Shown: positions 26,513-34,092 of the stretch, piece after piece | How positions within the stretch are numbered: the stretch's first letter is position 1 | How the letters are laid out: every line of letters starts with the position of its first letter | Assembly (NCBI RefSeq): GCF_001422375.1 | Contig: NZ_LMMU01000009.1 | Location: forward strand, 124,181-188,180 | Length of the DNA: 64,000 nucleotides | Source: Methylobacterium sp. Leaf99 | GTDB taxonomy: Bacteria; Pseudomonadota; Alphaproteobacteria; Rhizobiales; Beijerinckiaceae | Reading direction: 5' to 3' | The notes under the pieces: generated by a model | The model's database searches: none | The model's input: only the letters and a program-made list of their open reading frames with translations | Told to the model about the DNA's origin: nothing | Program-made: the position numbers and the translations under genes

Positions 26513-27559
26513 TCACACCCGGTTCTTGCGCACCCGCGCGTCGATGGCCTTCGGGTCGAGGCCCGGCGCCGCGAGCGGCGCGGCGGGCGCCGCCTCGGCC
26601 GGTTCGCCCTTGATGGCGCTGGCGAGGCGGTTGCGCTCGTAGAGCAGCACCACGACCACGGAGATGAGGAACGGCACCCAGAAGTAGAACAGCCGGAACA
26701 CCAGCAGGGCGGCGATGATGGACGGGCGGGCGACATCCGGCATCGCCACCACGAAGACGAGCTCGAACACGCCGAGGCCGCCGGGGGCGTTCGACACCAG
26801 GGCGGCGGAGAACGAGGCGAGGAACACCGCGAGCACCACGAGGAAGCCGGGGTTCCCGGCCTCCGGCAGGGCGAAGTAGATGATCCCGGCGGCGCCCAGC
26901 AATTCCAGCGGCGCGGCGATGATCTGCCGGACCATGATCTGCGGGCGCGGGTATTGCAGCTTGAAGGTGCGGATGGTCAGGGGCTTCAGGCGCAGGAGCG
27001 AGCCGACGACGTAGAGGGCGACGAACCCGAGCAGGGCGGCGCCGAGGATGCGGGCGGTGGCCGGATCGGTGAGCACCGACGGCAGGTAGCCGTTGAGCCG
27101 GGTCAGGGTGTCGGGCAGGGCGACGAGGACGATACCGCCGAGCAGGATCGTGCCGAGGCCGAAGGTGAACGAGCACAGGGCCACCAGCACGGCGACCTGG
27201 GCCGCCGACAGGCCCTTGGCGGTGTAGGCGCGGTAGCGCACCACGGCGCCGGAGAACACCGAGGCGCCGATGTTGTGCGACAGGGCGTAGGTGGTGAACG
27301 AGCAGACCGAGACGAAGAACCACGAGATGTGGCGGACGCCGAGATGCAGCAGGGCGATGCGGTCGTACCAGGCCAGCGCCGCGTAGGCCACGAGGGTGGC
27401 GAGGCCCGCCAGCAGGAAGCGGTGGACCGGAATCTCCGCAAAACTGCTCTTGATCTCGGCGAGGGAGATGCCGGCGAGCTCGCGGTAGAGCAGGTAGCCG
27501 GAGACGATGACGGCGGCGAGGCCGATGATCGGCCAGATGAAATCGTTGATCTTCTTCAT
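26513..27559 (-). CDS. YbhN/UPF0104 (LPG synthase-like) membrane protein
   Basis: This 348-residue polytopic protein has about eight helices and the lysylphosphatidylglycerol synthase transmembrane fold (YbhN/AglD/UPF0104). Typical blocks are SHNIGASVFSGAVVRYRAYTAKGL and the late SNAPGGLGVFELVF motif. It lacks the C-terminal aminoacyl-transfer domain of MprF, so it is not a lysyl-PG synthase; the family is implicated in lipid flipping or transport. ATG at 27559 (MKKINDFIWPI) gives a short N-terminus before helix one; an upstream GTG is possible. It is convergent with flhA, and nothing links it functionally to motility. Confidence 0.82.
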   Translation of the reverse strand: MKKINDFIWPIIGLAAVIVSGYLLYRELAGISLAEIKSSFAEIPVHRFLLAGLATLVAYAALAWYDRIALLHLGVRHISWFFVSVCSFTTYALSHNIGASVFSGAVVRYRAYTAKGLSAAQVAVLVALCSFTFGLGTILLGGIVLVALPDTLTRLNGYLPSVLTDPATARILGAALLGFVALYVVGSLLRLKPLTIRTFKLQYPRPQIMVRQIIAAPLELLGAAGIIYFALPEAGNPGFLVVLAVFLASFSAALVSNAPGGLGVFELVFVVAMPDVARPSIIAALLVFRLFYFWVPFLISVVVVLLYERNRLASAIKGEPAEAAPAAPLAAPGLDPKAIDARVRKNRV

Positions 27560-27796
27560 GATCGACAGGTCGAGCCCCACTAAGCGGGCCCTCCCTGCAC
27601 GACGATGCCCGGCGCCGCAAGCGAACGCCGCGGGCGAACACAGGGGGGTGGGCCGAGCCCGGGAGGACACCGGCAGGATCGGGTGATGTCACCCGATCAT
27701 GACGGTTTCGTGCCGGAGCCGCGGATGCCACGCCCCCGCGAGGTCATGGAAAGCCCCTGCGAGGTCAGGGGAAGTCCCGGCGGGGTGTGTGTCGGG

Positions 27797-28204
27797 TCAG
27801 GCGCGGACGCGGGACAGGCCGATGCCGTCCATGGCGGCCTGGTCGCGGGCGGCTTCGGCGGCGCGCTCGGCGGTGCGCTCGCGGTCGTCGAGGATCTCGA
27901 TCTTCTTCAGGTCCTCGAAGGCCTCGCCGAGCTCGGCCTTGGCCTCGGAGAGCTGGCCTTCGAGGGCGGCGGCGGATTGGCGCATGTTGTCCCGGCGGGC
28001 GGCGGCCGCGCGGGCATAGGTCGGATAGGCGAAGTGGGCGGTGTCGGTGATGCCGGCGCGGCCCTCCTCGTGGGCGACCTCGCGGTCGAGCTCGAGGGCC
28101 ATGCGGGTGAAGTCGGCCATCATCATCTCGATCTGCGTCACGCGCCGACGCTTCTCGTCGACCTGGAAGCGTCGCAGCCGGATCAGCGTGTCACGCGATT
28201 TCAT
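27797..28204 (-). CDS. fliJ: Flagellar export chaperone-like protein FliJ
   Basis: This 135-residue protein is almost entirely helical, charged and coiled-coil (KSRDTLIRLRRFQVDEKRRR, ALEGQLSEAKAELGEAFEDL). FliJ binds the FliI ATPase ring as a central stalk and helps cycle export chaperones. The assignment rests on length, coiled-coil character and its place 75 bases downstream of fliI on the same strand. ATG at 28204 opens the conserved MKSRDTL start. Confidence 0.85.
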   Translation of the reverse strand: MKSRDTLIRLRRFQVDEKRRRVTQIEMMMADFTRMALELDREVAHEEGRAGITDTAHFAYPTYARAAAARRDNMRQSAAALEGQLSEAKAELGEAFEDLKKIEILDDRERTAERAAEAARDQAAMDGIGLSRVRA

Positions 28205-28279
28205 CTGATGGTCCACTCCACGCAACGCACGCATGTCCCGGGTCGTCCGCACCGAGGTCCGGGGACCGCGCCGCGTCGA

Positions 28280-29629
28280 TCAGGGGCCGCCGACGATCTC
28301 GGCGAGGCGTGAGTAACCCTGGCCGATCGAAGTTGCTTCTTCCTTACCCTGACCTAGAAAAGCCTCCAGAGCGGGCATCAAAGCCACCGCTTCGTCCACT
28401 TCCGGCGAGGCGCCGGCGCGATAGGCGCCGAGGCGGATGAGTTCCTCCATGTCGGCGTAGGTCGAGAGGATGCGCCGGGCCCGCCGCACCGTCGGCAGGT
28501 GCGCCGGATCGCAGGCCTTCGGCATGGTCCGCGACACCGAGCGCAGGACGTTGATGGCCGGGTAGCGCCCGCGCTCGGCGATGCCGCGCTCCATGACGAT
28601 GTGGCCGTCGAGGATGCCGCGGACGGCGTCGGCCACGGGCTCGTTGTGGTCGTCGCCCTCCACCAGCACGGTGAACAGGCCGGAGATCGCCCCCTGCCCC
28701 GTGCCCGGCCCGGCCCGCTCGAGCAGGCGCGGCAATTCGCTGAACACCGTGGGGGTGTAGCCCTTGGCCGTGGGCGGCTCGCCGGCGGCCAGGCCGATGT
28801 CGCGCTGGGCCATGGCGAAGCGGGTGATCGAATCGATCATGCACAGGACCTGGGCGCCCTGATCGCGAAAGTATTCGGCCACCGCCAGGGTGACGTAGGC
28901 GGCGTTGCGGCGCATGAGGGCCGGCTCGTCGGAGGTCGCCACCACCACGACGGAGCGGGCGAGGCCCGCCGGGCCGAGGTCGTCCTGCAAAAATTCCTGG
29001 ACCTCGCGGCCGCGCTCGCCGACGAGGCCGATCACGGCGACGTCGGCGGCGGTGTAGCGGGCGAGCATCGACAGGAGCACCGACTTGCCGACGCCGGAGC
29101 CGGCGAAGATGCCCATGCGCTGGCCGGCGCACATGGTGAGGAAGGTGTTGATGCAGCGGATGCCGAGATCGAGGGGCGGCCCGACCCGGCGCCGGGCATG
29201 GGCGGGCGGCGGATCGGCCCGCAGGGGATAGATCACCGGCCCGTGGTCGAGGGGGCCGAGGCCGTCGATGGGCCGCCCGAGGGCGTCGATGGTGCGTCCG
29301 AGCCAGGCCGGCGACGGGCGGATGGCCCCGGCGGCCTCGTCGCGGACATAGGCCGGGCAGCCCCGGCGCACGCCCTCGAGGGAGCCGAACGGCATGGCCA
29401 GCGCCCGGTCGCCCTGGAAGCCGATGATCTCGCAGGGCACGGCGCCCAAAGCGTTCTCCACGGCGATGTCGAGGCGCCCGCCGAGCCGCATGGCGGCCAC
29501 GGGGCCGGCGACCTCGACGAGGAGGCCGCGGATCGCCACGACCCGGCCGTAGATCTCCAGGGCCTCGACCCGGTCGAGGGCGGCGCGCGCCCCGGCCAAG
29601 CGCAGGCGCGTGCCGCGCGGGTCGCTCAC
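28280..29629 (-). CDS. fliI: Flagellum-specific ATPase FliI
   Basis: This 449-residue ATPase of the F1-beta-like family energises the flagellar type III export apparatus at the membrane. It has Walker A AGSGVGKS at residues 176-183, Walker [21 protein letters not shown], and the conserved [18 protein letters not shown] and [20 protein letters not shown] blocks. The start is GTG at 29629 (MSDPRGTRL). It lies directly downstream of the ctrA control region but is transcribed divergently from ctrA. Confidence 0.95.
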   Translation of the reverse strand: MSDPRGTRLRLAGARAALDRVEALEIYGRVVAIRGLLVEVAGPVAAMRLGGRLDIAVENALGAVPCEIIGFQGDRALAMPFGSLEGVRRGCPAYVRDEAAGAIRPSPAWLGRTIDALGRPIDGLGPLDHGPVIYPLRADPPPAHARRRVGPPLDLGIRCINTFLTMCAGQRMGIFAGSGVGKSVLLSMLARYTAADVAVIGLVGERGREVQEFLQDDLGPAGLARSVVVVATSDEPALMRRNAAYVTLAVAEYFRDQGAQVLCMIDSITRFAMAQRDIGLAAGEPPTAKGYTPTVFSELPRLLERAGPGTGQGAISGLFTVLVEGDDHNEPVADAVRGILDGHIVMERGIAERGRYPAINVLRSVSRTMPKACDPAHLPTVRRARRILSTYADMEELIRLGAYRAGASPEVDEAVALMPALEAFLGQGKEEATSIGQGYSRLAEIVGGP

Positions 29630-30073
29630 GGCTGATGCCGTCCGGTCATCGGCGTTCCCTCAACCCTTCGTTTACCGCTCTCCTTAACACTGCGGCTGTC
29701 GGGCCGGTAGCGGGCCCCGGCTTCCGGGCCGGGACGTGGCGATTTCGCAAGCGGCGGCATGCGTCATCGCGGGATCGTGTCCCCGGAGCGACAGCACGCG
29801 GCCCGATGGGGTCGGGACAGGGCTTGGGGAGGGTTCTTCAGGTGGTGCATGAAGCGGAGAGCCCGCCCGTCGAGAACAGAGCGCCAACGGTTGCGGGCGT
29901 TGCCGGACGACGTGTCCAAATCGCCGCTTGCGCCCGTGAATCAGGTTTTGTTAACGATTAACCAATAGCGTTTCACGTCAATGACGAGGGAGCGTCCGCC
30001 GCGGGCCGGTGGCGGACGAAGGCGGGGGTGTGCCCGTACGCTTGCACACGGCCGGCCGGGCTGGGGACCGACG
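29630..30073. other. Divergent control region fliI / ctrA
   Basis: About 440 gene-free bases serving fliI (minus) and ctrA (plus). The segment at 29946-29966 is AT-rich against the background and contains TTAAC motifs. The size fits multi-promoter control as known for ctrA in Caulobacter, although the individual promoters were not resolved by eye. Confidence 0.5.
29947..29962 (+). promoter_or_regulatory. Possible CtrA half-sites upstream of ctrA
   Basis: TTTG-TTAACGA-TTAAC places a TTAAC seven bases after a TTTG, and a second TTAA lies between them. The right half fits the CtrA consensus exactly and the left has two mismatches. It is about 110 bases before the ctrA start, where autoregulation would be expected. 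Confidence 0.3.
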
Positions 30074-30775
30074 ATGCGGGTACTTCTGATCGAGGACGAC
30101 AGCGCGACGGCGCAGAGCATCGAACTGATGCTCAAATCCGAGAGCTTCAATACCTACACCACCGATCTCGGTGAGGAGGGGATCGATCTCGGCAAGCTCT
30201 ACGATTACGACATCATCCTCCTCGACCTGAACCTGCCCGACATGTCGGGCTACGAGGTCCTGCGGAATCTTCGCGTCGCCAAGGTGAAGACCCCGATCCT
30301 CATCCTGTCGGGCATGGCCGGCATCGAGGACAAGGTGAAGGGCCTCGGCTTCGGCGCCGACGACTACCTGACGAAGCCCTTCCACAAGGACGAGCTCGTC
30401 GCCCGCATCCACGCCATCGTCCGCCGCTCCAAGGGCCACGCCCAGTCGGTGATCACCACCGGCGACCTCATCGTCAACCTCGACCAGAAGACCGTGGAGG
30501 TCTCGGGCAGCCGCGTGCACCTGACCGGCAAGGAGTACCAGATGCTGGAACTCCTCTCGCTCCGCAAAGGCACGACGCTCACGAAGGAGATGTTCCTCAA
30601 CCACCTCTACGGCGGCATGGACGAGCCCGAGCTGAAGATCATCGACGTGTTCATCTGCAAGCTGCGCAAGAAGCTGGCGAACGCGTCGTCGGGCAAGAAC
30701 TACATCGAGACCGTCTGGGGCCGCGGCTACGTCCTACGCGAACCCAACGAATCCGAGGAGCGCATCGCCGTCTAG
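30074..30775 (+). CDS. ctrA: Cell-cycle response regulator CtrA
   Basis: This 233-residue OmpR-type regulator is the alphaproteobacterial master regulator of cell cycle, motility and envelope genes. The receiver has Asp51 ([18 protein letters not shown]), the acidic pair in IEDDSA, and Lys in [10 protein letters not shown]. The winged helix contains [20 protein letters not shown] and [10 protein letters not shown], practically diagnostic for CtrA. It is phosphorylated through CckA and ChpT; chpT is in this window at 37.1 kb. ATG at 30074 starts the first beta strand. A strong terminator follows. Confidence 0.97.
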   Translation: MRVLLIEDDSATAQSIELMLKSESFNTYTTDLGEEGIDLGKLYDYDIILLDLNLPDMSGYEVLRNLRVAKVKTPILILSGMAGIEDKVKGLGFGADDYLTKPFHKDELVARIHAIVRRSKGHAQSVITTGDLIVNLDQKTVEVSGSRVHLTGKEYQMLELLSLRKGTTLTKEMFLNHLYGGMDEPELKIIDVFICKLRKKLANASSGKNYIETVWGRGYVLREPNESEERIAV

Positions 30776-30795
30776 GCGACCGGCGCGTCCCGACG

Positions 30796-30825
30796 AAAAA
30801 GGCCCCGCTCGCGCGGGGCTTTTTT
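30796..30825 (+). terminator. Rho-independent terminator after ctrA
   Basis: GCCCCGC-TCGC-GCGGGGC forms a 7-bp perfect stem followed by six T residues, 20-odd bases after the ctrA stop. An A-run on the left side could also serve the opposite strand, where cheR ends nearby. Confidence 0.9.
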
Positions 30826-30956
30826 CGTTTCGGCCCGGTCGCATCCCGTCCGGATCGCGCACCCGCCGATGCCGCGTTCCGCGAATCCCGGACACGGGCC
30901 GGCGGCGTCGGAGCGGGGCGATCCGGTCCGACGCCGCCCGCACCTGCGCCGCAGCC

Positions 30957-31853
30957 CTACAGCCCCACCACCCGGCGCAGGGGCGGTTGGAGGGCGGAGG
31001 CCATGGCCGCCGCCGGCAGGCCCGTGGAGGCCCGCGCCGGGGCCGCCGCCTGGTTGTACAGGCCGCGATGCTGGGCGTTGGGTGCGAGGCGGTCGGTGAG
31101 GCCGATCACCGTCTCGGCCGCCCCGAGGAGGACCGCGCCGTCGGGTGCCAGGCTGGCGCTGATCCGGGCGAGGACGTCGCCCTTGGTGGCCGCATCGAAG
31201 TAGATCAGCACGTTGCGGCAGTAGACGATGTCGAAGGTGCCGAGCTGATCGAAGGGCTGGAGCAGGTTCAGGGGCCGAAAATCCACCATCTGGCGGAGGT
31301 TGGCGGCGATGCGCCACTGCTCGCCGACCTGCTCGAAATGCTTGATCAGGAGCTGGACCGGCAGGCCGCGCTGCACCTCGAAATGGCTGTAGAGCCCGGC
31401 CCGCGCCCGCTCGAGGACCTCCGTCGACAGGTCGGTGGCGACGAGGTCGACGGTCCAGCCGGCCAGGCGCAGGGCGGCCTCGTGCAGCATCATCGCCAGG
31501 GAATACGGCTCCTGGCCGGTGGAGGCGGCGGCGCACCAGATCCGCAGGCGGCGCTGGGCGGCCCGCCGGGCCATGGCCTCGGGCAGCAGCACGTCGCGGA
31601 ACAGGTCGAAGGGCGCCCGGTCGCGGAAGAAGAACGTCTCGTTGGTGGTCATGGCCTCCACCACCGCCTTCTCCATGGCGGCCTCGCGCCCGCCCTTGAG
31701 GGCGTTGACGAGGTCGTGGAGGGTGGCGAGGTTGAAGCGCCGGCAGACCGGGCCGAGGCGGCTCTCGACGAGGTAGCGCTTCTCGCCGCTGAGGGCCAGG
31801 CCCGAGCGGGCCTTGAGGTAGGTGCGCAGGAAGTCGAACTCGACGTCGGTCAT
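30957..31853 (-). CDS. cheR: Chemotaxis protein methyltransferase CheR
   Basis: This 298-residue S-adenosylmethionine-dependent enzyme methylates glutamates on chemoreceptors in adaptation. It has the N-terminal CheR helix bundle (FDFLRTYLKARSGLALSGEK), the TTNETFFFRDRAPFDLFRD motif, LRIWCAAASTGQEPYSLAM for cofactor binding, and FDIVYCRNVLIYFDAATK. The start overlaps the stop of cheB by four bases, making it the last gene of cheA-W-Y-B-R. It extends about 30 residues beyond the usual CheR end. Confidence 0.95.
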   Translation of the reverse strand: MTDVEFDFLRTYLKARSGLALSGEKRYLVESRLGPVCRRFNLATLHDLVNALKGGREAAMEKAVVEAMTTNETFFFRDRAPFDLFRDVLLPEAMARRAAQRRLRIWCAAASTGQEPYSLAMMLHEAALRLAGWTVDLVATDLSTEVLERARAGLYSHFEVQRGLPVQLLIKHFEQVGEQWRIAANLRQMVDFRPLNLLQPFDQLGTFDIVYCRNVLIYFDAATKGDVLARISASLAPDGAVLLGAAETVIGLTDRLAPNAQHRGLYNQAAAPARASTGLPAAAMASALQPPLRRVVGL

Positions 31854-33022
31854 GAGCCCTGCCCGTTGAGGAGGTTGCGGAGCGCGCCGCCGATTTCGGA
31901 GAGCGGCAGGATCGCCTGGGCGAGGCCGGCCTTGGCGACGCTGCCGGGCATGCCCCAGACCGTGCTGGTGGCCTCGTCCTGGGCGAGGACGGCGGCGCCC
32001 GCCTCGGTGAGGGCCCGGGCCCCGCCGGTGCCGTCGGCGCCCATGCCCGTCAGCACCACGGCGAGGGCCGCGGCGCCGAAGATCGCGGCCGCGTCCTGGA
32101 ACAGGACGTCGACGGCCGGCCGGCAGAAATTGACCACGGGCCCGTCGTGGAGGCGGATCGCCACGTCGGGGCGTCCGGGCGTGCCGGCGAGGCCCATGTG
32201 GCGCCCGCCCGGCGCCACGTAGATCCGGCCGGGCTGGAGCCGCTCGTCGGCCTTGCCCTCGGCGGCCGGCAGGCCGGTGCGGGCGCCGAGATGCTCGGCG
32301 AACACCGCCGTGAACACCGGCGGCATGTGCTGGACGATGAGGACGGGGACCTGGCGCAGGGTCGCGCTGCCGATCTTCTCCAGGACCTCGCCGACGGCCC
32401 GGGGGCCGCCCGTGGAGGCGCCGATGAGCAGGACGCGGGGGGCGATTCCCGAGCGGGCCTTGGGCCGGAGAACCAGGGGGGCGGCGGGCTTCGGCGCCGG
32501 CGCCGCCACGTGGGCGAACGCCCCGGCCCCGGTGCCCGGAGCCGGTCCGCGCTTGCGCGCCCGGGCCGATCCGAACAGGCGGACCCGCTCGATGAGGTCC
32601 TGGCGGAACACGTCCGAGGTGGTGACGCCGCGGTTGCTCTCGGGCTTGGCGAGGTAGTCGACGGCGCCGAGGGCGAGGCAGCGCAGGGAGATGTCGGCGT
32701 TGCGCGTCGTCAGGGTCGACATCATCACGATCTGCACGCCCGGGCTCTTGGCGAGCAGCAGGGGCAGGGCCTGGGTGCCGTCGAGTTCCGGCATGTCGAT
32801 GTCGAGGAGGATCACGTCGGGGTCGTGGCGGGACATGGCCTCGACGGCGATGCGGCCGTTGGAGGCCGTGGCGACCACGTCGAAGCCGGCCTCGGCGATC
32901 CAGCGGGCGACGAGGCCGCGCACCACGGCCGAATCGTCGGCGATCATGACGCGGATGCGCGGGCCCGGTGCGGCGGTCACGGCCGGACTCGGGGCGGCGG
33001 AGAGGGGTTTGAGAGCCAGCAT
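31850..33022 (-). CDS. cheB: Chemotaxis protein-glutamate methylesterase CheB
   Basis: This 390-residue protein has an N-terminal receiver (VMIADDSAVVR, phosphoacceptor Asp74 in ILLDIDMPELDG), a proline-alanine linker, and the methylesterase domain with its catalytic Ser (IGASTGGPRA), His (IVQHMPP) and Asp (LTGMGADGTGG). It removes receptor methyl groups and deamidates glutamines to reset sensitivity. It is translationally coupled to cheR by a four-base overlap. Confidence 0.96.
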   Translation of the reverse strand: MLALKPLSAAPSPAVTAAPGPRIRVMIADDSAVVRGLVARWIAEAGFDVVATASNGRIAVEAMSRHDPDVILLDIDMPELDGTQALPLLLAKSPGVQIVMMSTLTTRNADISLRCLALGAVDYLAKPESNRGVTTSDVFRQDLIERVRLFGSARARKRGPAPGTGAGAFAHVAAPAPKPAAPLVLRPKARSGIAPRVLLIGASTGGPRAVGEVLEKIGSATLRQVPVLIVQHMPPVFTAVFAEHLGARTGLPAAEGKADERLQPGRIYVAPGGRHMGLAGTPGRPDVAIRLHDGPVVNFCRPAVDVLFQDAAAIFGAAALAVVLTGMGADGTGGARALTEAGAAVLAQDEATSTVWGMPGSVAKAGLAQAILPLSEIGGALRNLLNGQGS

Positions 33023-33106
33023 GGGTCCTTGACGCTTCGGCTGAGCGGGACGGGGTCGGGTCGCGTCCGGCCGGGCGAACCCGACGGGGAAGGGCTCAGG
33101 ACACCC

Positions 33107-33508
33107 TCAGGCGGTCCCGACGTCGCCGGCGAAGCCGCCATCGCTGGGAAAACCGACCTGGGCGAGCTTGGCGGTGACGATCTCGCGGTCGAACGGCTTC
33201 ATGATGTACTCGTCGGCGCCGGCGTGGAGGGCGCGGGCGATGGCCCCGACGTCGTTCTCGGTGGTGCAGAACAGCACCTTGGGCTTCTCGCCGCCGGGGG
33301 TCTGCCGCAGGGCCTTGAGGAAGTCGTAGCCGTCCATGGTCGGCATGTTCCAGTCGAGGAGAATGGCGTCCGGCATGGCCTCGCCGCAGGCGGCGAGCGC
33401 CATCTGGCCGTCCTCGGCCTCGCCGACCTGGAAGTTCATGGTCTCGAAGATCCGGCGGGCCACCTTCCGGATCACGGCGGAATCGTCGACGACGAGGCAG
33501 GTCTTCAT
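33107..33508 (-). CDS. cheY: Single-domain response regulator CheY
   Basis: This 133-residue stand-alone receiver has the acidic pair in VVDDSAVIRK, phosphoacceptor Asp52 in ILLDWNMPTMDG, a Thr at CTTEND and Lys104 in IMKPFD. It should carry the CheA signal to the flagellar motor or act as a phosphate sink. The position between cheB and cheW, all on the minus strand, supports a role in this chemotaxis operon. The tail after residue 120 (GGFAGDVGTA) is slightly longer than in E. coli CheY. Confidence 0.95.
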   Translation of the reverse strand: MKTCLVVDDSAVIRKVARRIFETMNFQVGEAEDGQMALAACGEAMPDAILLDWNMPTMDGYDFLKALRQTPGGEKPKVLFCTTENDVGAIARALHAGADEYIMKPFDREIVTAKLAQVGFPSDGGFAGDVGTA

Positions 33509-33572
33509 CGGTGTGTCCCCGAGGAATGCGACAGGATCGGGCGGCGCCGCGTAGGCCGCGCCGCGGACGGGG

Positions 33573-34058
33573 TCAGGCCGCGCCGGCGACGAGGCGGGGG
33601 GCGCCGAAGGCCAGGAGGGCGTCGACGTCGAGGATCACCAGGAGGTGCGCCTGGAGGCGGTGGACGCCGAGCGACAGGTCGCGCCAGCGCGCGTCGAGGT
33701 TGATCGGCACCGGCTCGTGGGTGTCGGCCCCGAGCTTCAGCACCTCGCCGACGCCGTCGACGATGAGGGCGAAGGTCTCGCCGCCCTGCTCCAGGCCGAT
33801 GGCCATGCGGTTGGCGTCGCCGGCCCGGTCGGGCAGGCTGAGCCGGCGGCGCAGGCACAGGGCCGTCACCACCCGCCCGCGCAGGTTGAGCAGGCCGACG
33901 ATCTCCGGCGGCGCGAGGGGCACCGGCGTCACGCCGGCGGGGATGAAGACGTCGTGGACCCGGTTGATGGCGAGGCCGAACATGGTCTCGCCGACGAACA
34001 CCGTGACGAAGTCGTTGGTGCCGCCCGCCTCGGCGTTGCTGTTTGCGGCCTGCATCAT
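33573..34058 (-). CDS. cheW: Chemotaxis coupling protein CheW
   Basis: This 161-residue protein consists of one CheW SH3-like domain: FVTVFVGETMFGLAINRV, APPEIVGLLNLRGRVVTALC and FALIVDGVGEVLKL. It bridges chemoreceptors and CheA. The start was placed at 34058, where GGAG lies at a good distance. An earlier ATG at 34103 would overlap the cheA stop but adds residues (PPDAGPRARSEPTS) with no family counterpart. It sits directly downstream of cheA. Confidence 0.93.
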   Translation of the reverse strand: MMQAANSNAEAGGTNDFVTVFVGETMFGLAINRVHDVFIPAGVTPVPLAPPEIVGLLNLRGRVVTALCLRRRLSLPDRAGDANRMAIGLEQGGETFALIVDGVGEVLKLGADTHEPVPINLDARWRDLSLGVHRLQAHLLVILDVDALLAFGAPRLVAGAA

Positions 34059-34092
34059 GGACGTGGGCTCCGATCGTGCGCGAGGGCCGGCA